47,005 bases of DNA from Deferrisomatales bacterium. GTDB taxonomy: Bacteria > Desulfobacterota > Deferrisomatia > Deferrisomatales > Deferrisomataceae. Each line of letters starts with the position of its first letter. Positions within the stretch are counted from its first letter, which is position 1. Under the pieces are notes generated by a model. It ran no database searches. It worked only from the letters and a program-made list of their open reading frames with translations, and was not told the DNA's origin. Location of the stretch: positions 1-47,005 of the forward strand of contig JAJRUI010000005.1 in assembly GCA_024277875.1 (NCBI GenBank). The letters are read 5' to 3'. Below, piece by piece: positions 27,503 through 34,807 of this stretch. Position numbers and translations under genes: made by a program.

Positions 27503-28019
27503 CGATCCTCCCTCTGCGACGGAGTTGTTCCGGAACACGGCCGAGCCACCCCAGGTGAACCACCGCCCACAGGCCCACCAGCACGGCCTCGGCCGCGTCG
27601 GACCGCAGGGACGTGGGCCGGGGCAGGCCAGACCACGCGATCGCCCGGCGGGCGAGCACGCCGGCGTGCCGTTTGGCCGCGGGTCCGGTCCGGCGTTCCC
27701 TGGGCCACAGCAAGCGTTCGCGCCAGGTCTCGGCCGCCACGACCAGCGTGGCCGCTCCGCCGCGAGCGGCCTCCCGCTTCCACAGTTCGGCCAGGGGGCC
27801 GCCCCCTTCCAGCACCACCCACTCCAGCGGGGCGGCGGCCCGCAGCACGCCCCGCACGGCCCGGCGCATCCGGGTCCGGTCGGCCCAGTGGTGGGACCGG
27901 TACCACCGGAGCCTCCCGTCCCGGCCGTAGGCGGCCAGGCCCGTGCGCAGCCCCACGTCCACGGCCAGCAGGCCGCGGGCAGAGCCGGGTCGGTCGGGGC
28001 GGGCAGGCATGGCTCCCAT
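27492..28019 (-). CDS. RNase H-fold (RuvC-like) protein of unknown function
   Basis: About 175 residues. LLAVDVGLRTGLAAYG at the N-terminus is the first strand of an RNase H/RuvC fold with an acidic residue in the catalytic place, WVVLEGGG gives a second acidic residue, and RSDAAEAVLVGLWA near the C-terminus resembles the DAxxA helix of RuvC. It is thus possibly a nuclease. A minus-strand TTGACG, 17-base spacer, TAGGGA (28047 to 28019) would place the transcript start near 28012, favouring the second ATG at 28010 as an almost leaderless start over ATG 28019. It overlaps prmA by 11 bases. Confidence 0.7.
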   Translation of the reverse strand: MGAMPARPDRPGSARGLLAVDVGLRTGLAAYGRDGRLRWYRSHHWADRTRMRRAVRGVLRAAAPLEWVVLEGGGPLAELWKREAARGGAATLVVAAETWRERLLWPRERRTGPAAKRHAGVLARRAIAWSGLPRPTSLRSDAAEAVLVGLWAVVHLGWLGRVPEQLRRRGRIDGG

Positions 28020-28065
28020 CCCTACCCCGTCCCCGTGCCCCCGTCAACGGGTGGGAGGCCGGGCC

Positions 28066-28094
28066 TTGCCCCCGGCGGGAACCCGGGAGACAAT
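28066..28094 (+). promoter_or_regulatory. Candidate sigma-70 promoter of the marC-family gene
   Basis: TTGCCC (28066-28071), a 17-base spacer, GACAAT (28089-28094), 37 bases before the ATG. It is divergent from the possible promoter of the RNase H-fold gene. Confidence 0.45.
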
Positions 28095-28131
28095 CTCGGC
28101 CCCGTCACCTCCCGATCGTCCCGAGGCACCC

Positions 28132-28731
28132 ATGGACCTGCAGGCCGTGTTCGAAGTCGCGTTACCCCTGTTCCTGATCATGGATCCGATCGGCAACGCG
28201 TCCGTCTGCCTGGCCATCCTCAAAGACTACGCCCCCCGCCGGCAGCGGCGGATTCTGCTGCGGGAACTGCTGTTCGCCCTGGCGGTGGCGGTCGCATTCT
28301 TCTTCCTGGGGGAACGGCTGCTGGCGTTGCTGGACGTGAACCAGTCCACCCTGCGGGTGGCGGGCGGGGTGATCCTGTTCGTCATCTCGATGAAAATGGT
28401 GTTTCCGCCGGCCGAGGGCGAAGGGGAGCCCCTGGTGCGCGACCCGTTTATCGTGCCGATCGCCGTGCCCCTGATCGCGGGCCCGTCCCTGCTGGCGGCC
28501 GTCATGCTGTACGCCCACCGGGCCCAGGGCCAGGAAGGGGTCGTGCTCGCGGGGATCGGGTCGGCGTGGGCGGCCACCGCGGTGATCCTGCTGGCGTCGC
28601 CGACCCTGCTGGGGCTCCTCGGGGACCGGGCCGTGCGCGCCGCCGAGCGGCTGATGGGGCTGGTCCTGGTCCTCCTGGCCGTCCAGATGCTGGAGGACGG
28701 GGTTCGCCTGTTCATCCGGAACCTGGGGTAG
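28132..28731 (+). CDS. MarC-family integral membrane protein
   Basis: A 199-residue protein with six membrane segments. PLFLIMDPIGNASVCLAIL at the start and PFIVPIAVPLIAGPSLLAAVM in the second half are the paired family motifs. MarC proteins are small inner-membrane proteins once thought to give antibiotic resistance; the function is unsettled. GAGG lies before the ATG. Single gene with its own terminator region. Confidence 0.92.
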   Translation: MDLQAVFEVALPLFLIMDPIGNASVCLAILKDYAPRRQRRILLRELLFALAVAVAFFFLGERLLALLDVNQSTLRVAGGVILFVISMKMVFPPAEGEGEPLVRDPFIVPIAVPLIAGPSLLAAVMLYAHRAQGQEGVVLAGIGSAWAATAVILLASPTLLGLLGDRAVRAAERLMGLVLVLLAVQMLEDGVRLFIRNLG

Positions 28732-28743
28732 GGCGCGGAAAAA

Positions 28744-28767
28744 GGCCGGCCCCGATGGGGGCCGGCC
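28744..28767. terminator. Terminator shared by marC-family gene and calcium-repeat lipoprotein operon
   Basis: GGCCGGCCCC (28744-28753), GAT loop, GGGGCCGGCC (28758-28767). On the minus strand it is followed by TTTTTCCGC, a proper U-tract, so it mainly ends the lipoprotein operon; it also lies 13 bases after the MarC-family stop. Confidence 0.8.
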
Positions 28768-28819
28768 CGGAAGCGGTCGGGAGCGGTACTGCCCCGTCCC
28801 ACGGTGCGGTGTCCCCGTG

Positions 28820-30118
28820 TCAGCCGTCGTCCCGGCCGTGGGCGTAGGCCCTGCCGTCCAGGTCGCACACGCCGTCGCCGTCCGCGTCCACGAAGTTGTC
28901 GTTGACGCCGTCGCCGTCTTCGTCGACGAACCCGAACCCGTGGCCGTAGGCCTCGCCGGTGTCGTCGTCGATGCCGTCGCCGTTGGCGTCGGCGTGGGGT
29001 GCGGTGAAGCCGTGCCGATATCGGTTCTGGTTTCCATCGCACACGCCGTCGCCGTCCGTGTCGGTGCACCGGTCGTTGACCCCGTCGCCGTCGGCGTCCA
29101 CGAATCCGAAGCCGTGGCCGTAGGCCAGGCCCGCGCACGCCGCATCCGCATCACAGATGCCGTCGCCGTCGGCATCGGCGAACTTGTCGTTGACCCCGTC
29201 ACCGTCCTCGTCGACCCAACCCGGTACCGGGTAGTAGGGGGTGCCAGCGCACGCGGTGCCGTCGTCGCACACGCCGTCTCCGTCGGCGTCGGCAAAGTTG
29301 TCGTTGACGCCGTCGTCGTCCTCGTCCACGAACCCGAACCCGTGGCGGTACGCCATGCCGGTCAGGTCGCAGATGCCGTCGCCGTCGGCGTCCACGAACT
29401 TGTCGTTGACCCCGTCGCCGTCCTCGTCCACGAACCCGAAGCCGAACCCGTACGCCCGTCCATCCAGATCACACACGCCGTCGCCGTCGGCGTCCACGAA
29501 CCGGTCGTTCACCCCGTCGCCGTCCTCGTCCAGGTACCCCCGGGCGGTCCAGAACGCGTAGCCCCCGTACCGGGTTCCCGGGTCGCAAACCGCGTCACCG
29601 TCCGCATCTGCGCACAGATCGTTGACCCCGTCACCGTCTTCGTCGAGAAACCCGAACCGGTAGCCGTCGAACCCGGTCACTTCGGGCCGACCGCCGGCGC
29701 GCACCCGGACGGTGCCCAGGTCCAGGCCCCGGCCCGACTGGATGCGGAACGGCACGTCCACCACGTCCCCAGAAGCCAGGTGGAGCCGCAGGGCGTGGTC
29801 GCCGTCTGTCACGCTGCGCACCTGGAACGAGTACCGGTTGGCGGAAATCGTTTGGGCCGGCTCGCACACGGCCTCGTCGTCCAGGCACACCAGGAGTTCA
29901 CCGGCCTCGGGGTCCATGGCAACGCTCCGGGCCGCGGTGTCCGGTTCCACCTCCACGGTGCCCACCACCGTGCGGGCGGCCAGGGCCGCGCCGGTGTCGT
30001 TTTCCGTTGCCGTTTCCGTTTCCGAGGACGAACTGCCGCACCCGGCGGCCAGGAACCCGGCCGCCAGCACGGCCGCTATTGCAGTTCCTCGGGGCGATTT
30101 CTTGATGATCTCGATCAT
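28820..30118 (-). CDS. Calcium-repeat lipoprotein with eight EF-hand/type-3-like tandem repeats
   Basis: A 432-residue lipoprotein. The lipobox is LAAGC with Cys27, then a Ser/Thr tether and a beta-rich domain (about 48-150). From residue 155 to the end are eight tandem units of 32-38 residues built on FGFVDEDGDGVND and FVDADGDGVCD followed by GxAYGHG, beginning near residues 158, 195, 229, 263, 301, 339, 374 and 397; the seventh is degenerate. Each unit has two DxDGDG calcium loops and most have one or two cysteines. At DNA level this gives a strong repeat at 28850-29640. It follows a small secreted peptide gene and shares its ECF-type promoter. Structural or adhesive, calcium-stabilised surface role is inferred. 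Confidence 0.9.
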   Translation of the reverse strand: MIEIIKKSPRGTAIAAVLAAGFLAAGCGSSSSETETATENDTGAALAARTVVGTVEVEPDTAARSVAMDPEAGELLVCLDDEAVCEPAQTISANRYSFQVRSVTDGDHALRLHLASGDVVDVPFRIQSGRGLDLGTVRVRAGGRPEVTGFDGYRFGFLDEDGDGVNDLCADADGDAVCDPGTRYGGYAFWTARGYLDEDGDGVNDRFVDADGDGVCDLDGRAYGFGFGFVDEDGDGVNDKFVDADGDGICDLTGMAYRHGFGFVDEDDDGVNDNFADADGDGVCDDGTACAGTPYYPVPGWVDEDGDGVNDKFADADGDGICDADAACAGLAYGHGFGFVDADGDGVNDRCTDTDGDGVCDGNQNRYRHGFTAPHADANGDGIDDDTGEAYGHGFGFVDEDGDGVNDNFVDADGDGVCDLDGRAYAHGRDDG

Positions 30119-30172
30119 GTCTGCCGCTCCTTCTCGCGGTGGGTCCAGGCTTTTGTTTCCACGCCCGAAAGG

Positions 30173-30203
30173 CCCCGGACCCGGCCTGTGCCCGGGTCCG
30201 GGG
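30173..30203 (-). promoter_or_regulatory. Strong intercistronic hairpin
   Basis: CCCCGGACCCGG (30173-30184) and CCGGGTCCGGGG (30192-30203) form a perfect 12-bp stem between the small peptide gene and the lipoprotein gene. With no U-tract it more likely stabilises or attenuates the transcript, giving more of the peptide than of the lipoprotein. Confidence 0.6.
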
Positions 30204-30210
30204 TAACGTC

Positions 30211-30507
30211 CTACTCAGGGGTCGCATCCGATGAAGGTGCGGTCGACGTGTTGCAACTGCCGTCCCTCAGGCGTTGTCCCTTTCCTTGCCCCTGCCACTG
30301 CTTCCGGCCCTGGCCCTGGCCTTTGCCGTTGAACTGCTGGCGGTACTGGTTGCGGGTCTGGTTCTGGGGGCTGTTCACGGTCGCGCGCCCGATGCAGTTG
30401 CCCTTGCCGCCACCGCCGCCGCGGCCGCCGCGGGCGAACGCCGGGGCGGACAGGGCCGCGCAGACGAGAACGATGCCGAGGGTGGTGAGGATGCGCTTCG
30501 TGTTCAT
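30211..30507 (-). CDS. Small secreted Gly/Gln/Arg-rich peptide of unknown function
   Basis: 98 residues. A clear signal peptide (1-25, ending AFA before RGGRGGGG). The mature part is Gly-rich, then Gln/Arg/Lys-rich (QTRNQYRQQFNGKGQGQG) with two cysteines (GNCIG and GSCNT) that could form one disulfide. No domain is recognised. It is the first gene after the minus-strand ECF-type promoter and precedes the calcium-repeat lipoprotein by 92 bases. The strongly basic mature peptide beside a strongly acidic lipoprotein suggests that the two interact; this is inference. Confidence 0.75.
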   Translation of the reverse strand: MNTKRILTTLGIVLVCAALSAPAFARGGRGGGGGKGNCIGRATVNSPQNQTRNQYRQQFNGKGQGQGRKQWQGQGKGQRLRDGSCNTSTAPSSDATPE

Positions 30508-30582
30508 GATCTCTCTCGCTTCCTTCGTTCGGGGTTATGGGACATGCCAGAGCCGTTCCGGACCGGCCGATGTTTCAGCCTG

Positions 30583-30620
30583 TATACACCGGCCGGCCGC
30601 GGCGCGGTCACATCCGTTTC
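30583..30620 (-). promoter_or_regulatory. ECF-type promoter for the peptide/lipoprotein operon
   Basis: Read on the minus strand: GAAACGGATGTGAC (30620-30607), 16-base spacer, GGTGTATA (30590-30583), 76 bases before the peptide gene. It matches the plus-strand promoter of the sigma factor gene at 13 of 14 positions in the -35 block and in GGTGTA of the -10 block. Confidence 0.72.
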
Positions 30621-30686
30621 CCCTTTTTTCTCGGGGAAGTGTTTCGGGGCCTTTCGCCGTCCGGGTGGTCAAAACACGGCCGGCCC

Positions 30687-30723
30687 GAACCGGATGTGAC
30701 GAATCGGGGCTCGATGGTGTAGA
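30687..30723 (+). promoter_or_regulatory. ECF-type promoter of the sigma factor gene (autoregulatory)
   Basis: GAACCGGATGTGAC (30687-30700), 15-base spacer, GGTGTAGA (30716-30723). It is the divergent twin of the promoter at 30583-30620. The transcript would start at about 30729, leaving a very short leader, which bears on the start of the next gene. Confidence 0.72.
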
Positions 30724-30734
30724 AGAAAAGTGAG

Positions 30735-31268
30735 GTGGCTCGCTTGGAGATATCGGACGCAACGCTGGTGGAACAGTGCCTGGGGGGCCGGAAGGACGCG
30801 TTCGCAGGCCTCGTCCGCCGGTACCAGGACGCCGTGTACAACCTGGCGTACCGGTGGACCGGCGACCGGGACGCGGCCGCGGACCTCGCCCAGGAGACGT
30901 TCATCCGGGCGTACCGCAACCTGGGCTCGTTCAGGGCCGACCGGTCGTTTCGCAACTGGGTGCTGGCGATCTGCGCCAACCTGGCCCGGAACCGGTTCCG
31001 GAGCGAGAAGCGCCGGCAACGTGCCCAGGAGGCCCACGCGGAACTGTACGGTCCGGTGGAACCCGCGCCTTTGGGCGATTCCACCTTGGACCATGCCCTG
31101 ACCCGGATTCCCGAGAAACTCCGGGTGCCCCTGGTGCTCAAGCACGTGGAAGGGCTGTCCTACGAGGAGGTGGCCGGGGTTCTCGGGATCGGGGTCAGCG
31201 CCGCCAAGATGCGGGTCAAGCGGGCCCGGGACCAGTTGGTGGTCCTGCTGGAGGGGACACCCCCATGA
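30735..31268 (+). CDS. ECF RNA polymerase sigma factor
   Basis: About 177 residues with region 2 (FAGLVRRYQDAVYNLAYRWTGDRDAAADLAQETFIRAYRN) summarised by the DLAQETF motif, and region 4 (LRVPLVLKHVEGLSYEEVAGVLGIGVSAAKMRVKRAR) recognisable from GLSYEEVA and the helix-turn-helix. It directs polymerase to its own regulon, very likely the two matching promoters next to it. The frame begins with GTG 30735, but a TTG at 30744 has GAGG seven bases before it and a better leader length, so the protein may begin LEISDATL. It overlaps the next gene by 4 bases. Confidence 0.93.
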   Translation: MARLEISDATLVEQCLGGRKDAFAGLVRRYQDAVYNLAYRWTGDRDAAADLAQETFIRAYRNLGSFRADRSFRNWVLAICANLARNRFRSEKRRQRAQEAHAELYGPVEPAPLGDSTLDHALTRIPEKLRVPLVLKHVEGLSYEEVAGVLGIGVSAAKMRVKRARDQLVVLLEGTPP

Positions 31269-31888
31269 CGAACGAAAACGACCGGATCCACGGACAACTC
31301 GGCAGGGAGTCGGCCGGGGACGCCGGCCCGGCGGACGACCGGATGGAGCGTTACCGGGCGGTCCTCGAGCGGCTGGCCGCGAGTCGGGTCCAGGCCCCGG
31401 ACGGGCTGGAAGACCGGATCCTGGGCGCGCTGCCAGATCGGCCCCGGGCCGGGTGGCGCCGCCGGGTGCGGGCGTGGTGGCCCGGACGCGGCCGGTGGCT
31501 GGCCCCGGCTATCGCCGGTGCTGCGGCGGTGCTGGCCGTTGTGGCGGTGGTCGGCCCCGGCCGCCTGGCCCCCGGGCCGGCCTCGGCCCCCCGGCCGGTC
31601 GCTTCGGCCGGGGACGAGCCTCTCGACCGGGTGGCCGTCCGGTTCGAGGTGGCCGCTCCCGGCGCCCGGCGGGTGGAGCTGGTGGGCAGCTTCAACGACT
31701 GGCGGCCCGGGGAGATCGTGCTGGACGGCCCGGACGCCGCGGGCCGGTGGACGGCCACGGTGGAACTGCCCGCGGGGCGGCACGAGTACCTGTTCCTGGT
31801 GGACGGCAAGCAGTGGGTGACCGATCCCCGTGCCGCGGCGTACCGGCCCGACGGGTTCGGTCGCGAGAACGCCCTTCTGGAGTTGTGA
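31265..31888 (+). CDS. Membrane protein with C-terminal CBM48/AMPK glycogen-binding-like domain, putative anti-sigma factor
   Basis: 207 residues. The cytoplasmic N-terminus (1-70) includes RYRAVLERLAASRVQAPDGLEDRILGAL, similar in layout to the sigma-binding part of anti-sigma factors but without the zinc motif HxxxCxxC. A single membrane helix follows (about 78-97, WLAPAIAGAAAVLAVVAVVG). The outside part (about 120-207) is an early-set/CBM48 domain: VRFEVAAPGARRVELVGSFNDW, GRWTATVELPAGRHEYLFLVDGKQW and TDPRA. ATG overlaps the sigma gene stop (ATGA). A periplasmic carbohydrate-type sensor that holds or releases the sigma factor is the simplest reading. Confidence 0.85.
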   Translation: MTNENDRIHGQLGRESAGDAGPADDRMERYRAVLERLAASRVQAPDGLEDRILGALPDRPRAGWRRRVRAWWPGRGRWLAPAIAGAAAVLAVVAVVGPGRLAPGPASAPRPVASAGDEPLDRVAVRFEVAAPGARRVELVGSFNDWRPGEIVLDGPDAAGRWTATVELPAGRHEYLFLVDGKQWVTDPRAAAYRPDGFGRENALLEL

Positions 31889-31935
31889 CGGGATGGGACG
31901 AGAACTGTCGCAGGCGTGTAGTCTCCGCGCAACCC

Positions 31936-32078
31936 GGATGCTACTAAATCCAACGAAAGCATTGCCAGATCCTTGCCCTTCCCCTTGGGTAGTGCGGGGT
32001 GGGGGTCTGGTGGAGCGCCGGGTGCCGCACTCGCGCCCGGCCGGAACCAGGCACCCACCCCTGCAGGTCTTAGCAAGG
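31936..32078 (-). repeat. R1 repeat, inverted copy
   Basis: GGATGCTACTAAATCCAACG at the left, then the inverse of the 2600-2689 block (GCATTGCCAGATCCTTGCCC, CCCCTTGGGTAGTGCGGGG, GGTGGAGCGCCGGGTGC), then CGGCCGGAACCAGGCACCC and GCAGGTCTTAGCAAGG, which matches the inverse of 2446-2480 and the GACCTGCAA piece near 2428. It fills the gap after the CBM48 gene and runs directly into the next coding region. Confidence 0.8.
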
Positions 32079-32876
32079 GAGGCGCGCCGCGCGCTGGCCG
32101 GCGCCCTCGCCCTCGCGGTGTGCGCGGTTCTGGTCGGGGCCGGGCCGGCGCGCTGGGACGACCTGGTGGCCGAGGGGAGGGCTGCCGGCGTCCCCGAGAC
32201 CCGGGTGGCGGCCACGGTCCAGCGGTTGGCGGACGCCGGGTTCACGGTGGCCCAGGGGGCCGCGATGCTGGAACCGGTGTTCGAGACCGCCCGGGCCGGC
32301 TTGCCCCCGGGCCCGGTGCTGGCCAAGGTGGACGAGGGAGCGCTCAAACGGGTGTCTTCGCAGCTGGTGGCGGGCGCCGCCCGCAACCGCGCGGCCGCCC
32401 TGGCGTCGGCCCGGGACCTGCTGCGGGACGCGGGCTTTTCCCGGGCCCCCGGTGACGGTGGAGGGGTGCTGGTGTCCGTGGCCCTGGCCCTGGAGAGCGG
32501 CCTGCCTGCCCCGGCCCTCGAACCGGTGGTGGCGGCCGGCCGGGGCAAGCCGTTCGGCCAGGTGAAGGCCGTGGTGGAGGCCGGGGAGACCCTCCACCTG
32601 GCCGGGGTGGCGCCGGATACGGCCCGGGACCTGATGCTGGACTTCCTGGAGCGGAACCTCCGGCGGCCCGAGGTGTTCCGGGCCGTCCGGTGGGCCAGGG
32701 AGCGCCACCGCGACGGGCTTGCCGGCGACGACCTGCGCCGGTCCGTGTGGGAAGACCATCGGTCAGGCCGCGGGCACGGGGCCGGCGCCAAGGGCGGGGG
32801 CCCATCCCGGGGCGGGCGGGGCGGCACGGGCGGCGGCATGGGAGGCCACCGATCCCCAGGGGGCGGCCGGCGGTAG
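31938..32876 (+). CDS. Hypothetical helical protein with Gly/Arg-rich tail; 5' end in an R1 repeat
   Basis: The conserved-looking part runs from about 32080 (ARRALAGALALAVCAVLVGAGPA, a signal-peptide core) to 32876: a helical body (WDDLVAEGRAAGVPETRV, RLADAGFTVAQGAAMLEPVF, VRWARERHRDGLAGDD) and a tail rich in Gly, Arg and Ser. The only in-frame ATG nearby, 31938, lies inside the R1 repeat, giving some 45 repeat-coded residues before the signal core; CTG 32094 with AGGGAGG upstream and GTG 32118 are alternatives. The original start was probably replaced by the repeat. No family recognised. It may belong with the ECF module. Confidence 0.6.
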   Translation: MLLNPTKALPDPCPSPWVVRGGGLVERRVPHSRPAGTRHPPLQVLAREARRALAGALALAVCAVLVGAGPARWDDLVAEGRAAGVPETRVAATVQRLADAGFTVAQGAAMLEPVFETARAGLPPGPVLAKVDEGALKRVSSQLVAGAARNRAAALASARDLLRDAGFSRAPGDGGGVLVSVALALESGLPAPALEPVVAAGRGKPFGQVKAVVEAGETLHLAGVAPDTARDLMLDFLERNLRRPEVFRAVRWARERHRDGLAGDDLRRSVWEDHRSGRGHGAGAKGGGPSRGGRGGTGGGMGGHRSPGGGRR

Positions 32877-33003
32877 GCCGGGGACGGGCCCGCGTCCCCT
32901 GTGGTACCCTGGCCCGGCCGCCGAGCCGCGCGGCCCGGGCGTGCGCCCGGGCTGGCCGCTCTTCCCGGCGCCGCTCTTCCCGAGACCGTTTCCCGGACCG
33001 CCC

Positions 33004-33897
33004 GTGATCTTCATCGACATCCTCCTGCCGATCTTCCTCCTCATCGCCGCCGGGGTCGCGTTCTCCCGGTTTCTGAAGGCCGACCTGGATCCCCTGGCCC
33101 AGTACGCCCTGTTCGTGGCCACCCCGGCCCTGGTGTTCGCCGCCCTGGTGCGCCACCCCCTGGTGCCCGACCAGGTGATCCGCCTGGTGGTCCACATGGC
33201 GTTGTACACCGGGCTCCTCTGGGCCGTGGCCGAGTTCACGGCGCGGGGGCTCGGGTTCGACGCCGGGCTGCGCCGGGCGTTCGTGCTGGCCACGGTCCCG
33301 ATGAACATCGGCAACTACGGCCTGCCCCTGGTCCGGTTCGCGTTCGGGCCCGGGGCCGAGCCGTTCTCGATCCTGGTGTTCGTGGTGTACAGCCTCCCCC
33401 TGTGCACCTGGGCGGTCTGGGTGGCGGCCGGCGGCGGGCTGGGTACGGTGCGGGGGATGGGCGCCACCCTGAAGATCCCCATCTTCCACGCGGCCGTGCT
33501 CGCGGCCGTGGTGGTCTCCCTGGGCTGGACCGTGCCGGCGCCGGTGGGCAAGGCGGTGGCCCTGGTGGGCCAGTCCGCGATCCCGGTGCTCCTGGTGATC
33601 CTGGGGATGCAACTCCACCGCAACCGGGCCGGCGCGTTCGGGTGGAGCCTCGTGGTGGCCGCGGTGGTGCGGCTGGCCGTGGGGCCCCTGGTGGCGTGGG
33701 GGCTGGCCGAGGCGCTGGGGTTCCGGGGGCTGGAGCAGAAGGTGCTGGTGCTCCAGACCGCCACGCCCACCGCGGTGCTGGTGCTCCTCTATGCGCTCCG
33801 GTTCGGGTGCCGCCCGGACTGGGTCGCGTCCGCCGTGCTGGTCACGACCCTGGCGTCGGCCGCGTCGGTGACCGCGGTGCTCTGGCTCCTGCTGTGA
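33004..33897 (+). CDS. AEC-family (auxin efflux carrier-like) transporter
   Basis: 297 residues, about ten membrane segments, with ILLPIFLLIAAGVAFSRFL at the front, the central VPMNIGNYGLPLVRFAFG motif of the family, and the second half AIPVLLVILGMQLHR and QTATPTAVLVLLYALRF. AEC proteins carry organic acids such as malate or malonate. Start is GTG with no strong ribosome site; longer frames upstream do not look coding. It converges on the FAH-family gene with 12 bases between. Confidence 0.9.
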   Translation: MIFIDILLPIFLLIAAGVAFSRFLKADLDPLAQYALFVATPALVFAALVRHPLVPDQVIRLVVHMALYTGLLWAVAEFTARGLGFDAGLRRAFVLATVPMNIGNYGLPLVRFAFGPGAEPFSILVFVVYSLPLCTWAVWVAAGGGLGTVRGMGATLKIPIFHAAVLAAVVVSLGWTVPAPVGKAVALVGQSAIPVLLVILGMQLHRNRAGAFGWSLVVAAVVRLAVGPLVAWGLAEALGFRGLEQKVLVLQTATPTAVLVLLYALRFGCRPDWVASAVLVTTLASAASVTAVLWLLL

Positions 33898-33909
33898 CCT
33901 GGGCCGGGC

Positions 33910-34782
33910 TCACCCCCGCCCGGGGCCCTGCACCGGGTTCGTCAGGGGCTCGAACCCGGTGATCCGGCAGGTCACCCGGTCCCCCTGGGCCACGGCCGCC
34001 GCGCCGGGGGTGCCGGTGGAGATCACGTCCCCGGGCAGCAGGGTCATGCCGTCGCTCAGGTACGCGACCAGGAAGTCCGGGGGGTAGGTCATGTGGGCCA
34101 CGGTGTCGGCCGCGCGCACGCGGCCGTTCAGGACCGTGGCGATCTCCAGGGCGGCCACGTCGCCCACCTCGTCCGGGGTCACCAGCTCCGGCCCGAAGCT
34201 GAAGAACGTGTCGAAGCTCTTGGCCCGGGTCAGGTAGCGGGGGTTCCGCCGCAGGATGTCCTCGGCGGTCATGTCGATGATCGGGGTGAACCCGGCCACC
34301 ACCGACAGCCAGTCGCCGCGCGGCACGTTCCGGCACCGCCGGCCGATCACGATGCCCAGCTCGGCCTCGGCCGTGGTCCGGTCCGACCGGGCCGGGATCT
34401 CGATCGCATCGCCGGGCCCGATGATCGCGGTGTCCGGCTTCAGGAACCCGGCCGGCTCCCCCTGGGGCACGTTCTCCGACAGGTCGGCCGCGTGGGCCCG
34501 GTAGTTGAGGCCGATGCCCCAGATCTTCGGGGGGTGGCGGTACAGGGGGGCCGGGCGGGCCTGGCCCGTGGGCACCGCCGGCAGGCGCGCCACCGCGGCC
34601 CGGCCGCCGTCCCGGTACCACGCGGCCATCTCCTCCCACACCGTGCTTTCGAGTAATTCCCCCAGTGTTTCCGGCCAGTTGACGCCGATTTCCCGGTTCA
34701 TTGCCGCCACGGGCACGTACCCGTCGCCGGCGCGGACGGCGGCCCGTTCCCGCCCCTGCCACCGGATCGTCCCGACCCTCAT
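33910..34782 (-). CDS. Fumarylacetoacetate hydrolase (FAH) family protein
   Basis: 290 residues. The FAH catalytic domain starts near residue 85 with KIWGIGLNYRAHAADL and has the metal-binding acidic residues in AEAELGIVIGRRCRN, then DMTAEDILRRNPRYLTRAKSF, and the C-terminal LLPGDVISTGTPGAA. Family enzymes cleave or decarboxylate beta-keto or acylpyruvate type acids. It is the last gene of the TAXI-TRAP/CoA-ligase operon, 25 bases after the AEC gene, so it probably acts on a product of the imported acid. GGAGG precedes the ATG. Confidence 0.92.
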   Translation of the reverse strand: MRVGTIRWQGRERAAVRAGDGYVPVAAMNREIGVNWPETLGELLESTVWEEMAAWYRDGGRAAVARLPAVPTGQARPAPLYRHPPKIWGIGLNYRAHAADLSENVPQGEPAGFLKPDTAIIGPGDAIEIPARSDRTTAEAELGIVIGRRCRNVPRGDWLSVVAGFTPIIDMTAEDILRRNPRYLTRAKSFDTFFSFGPELVTPDEVGDVAALEIATVLNGRVRAADTVAHMTYPPDFLVAYLSDGMTLLPGDVISTGTPGAAAVAQGDRVTCRITGFEPLTNPVQGPGRG

Positions 34783-34807
34783 CCAGGCGACCTCCTTCTT
34801 CCCGGGT

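Noticed and set aside
28850-29640. CRISPR-like regular repeat pattern
   Set aside because: The repeats are codons of DxDGDG loops in one long reading frame, unit length varies and there are no unique spacers.
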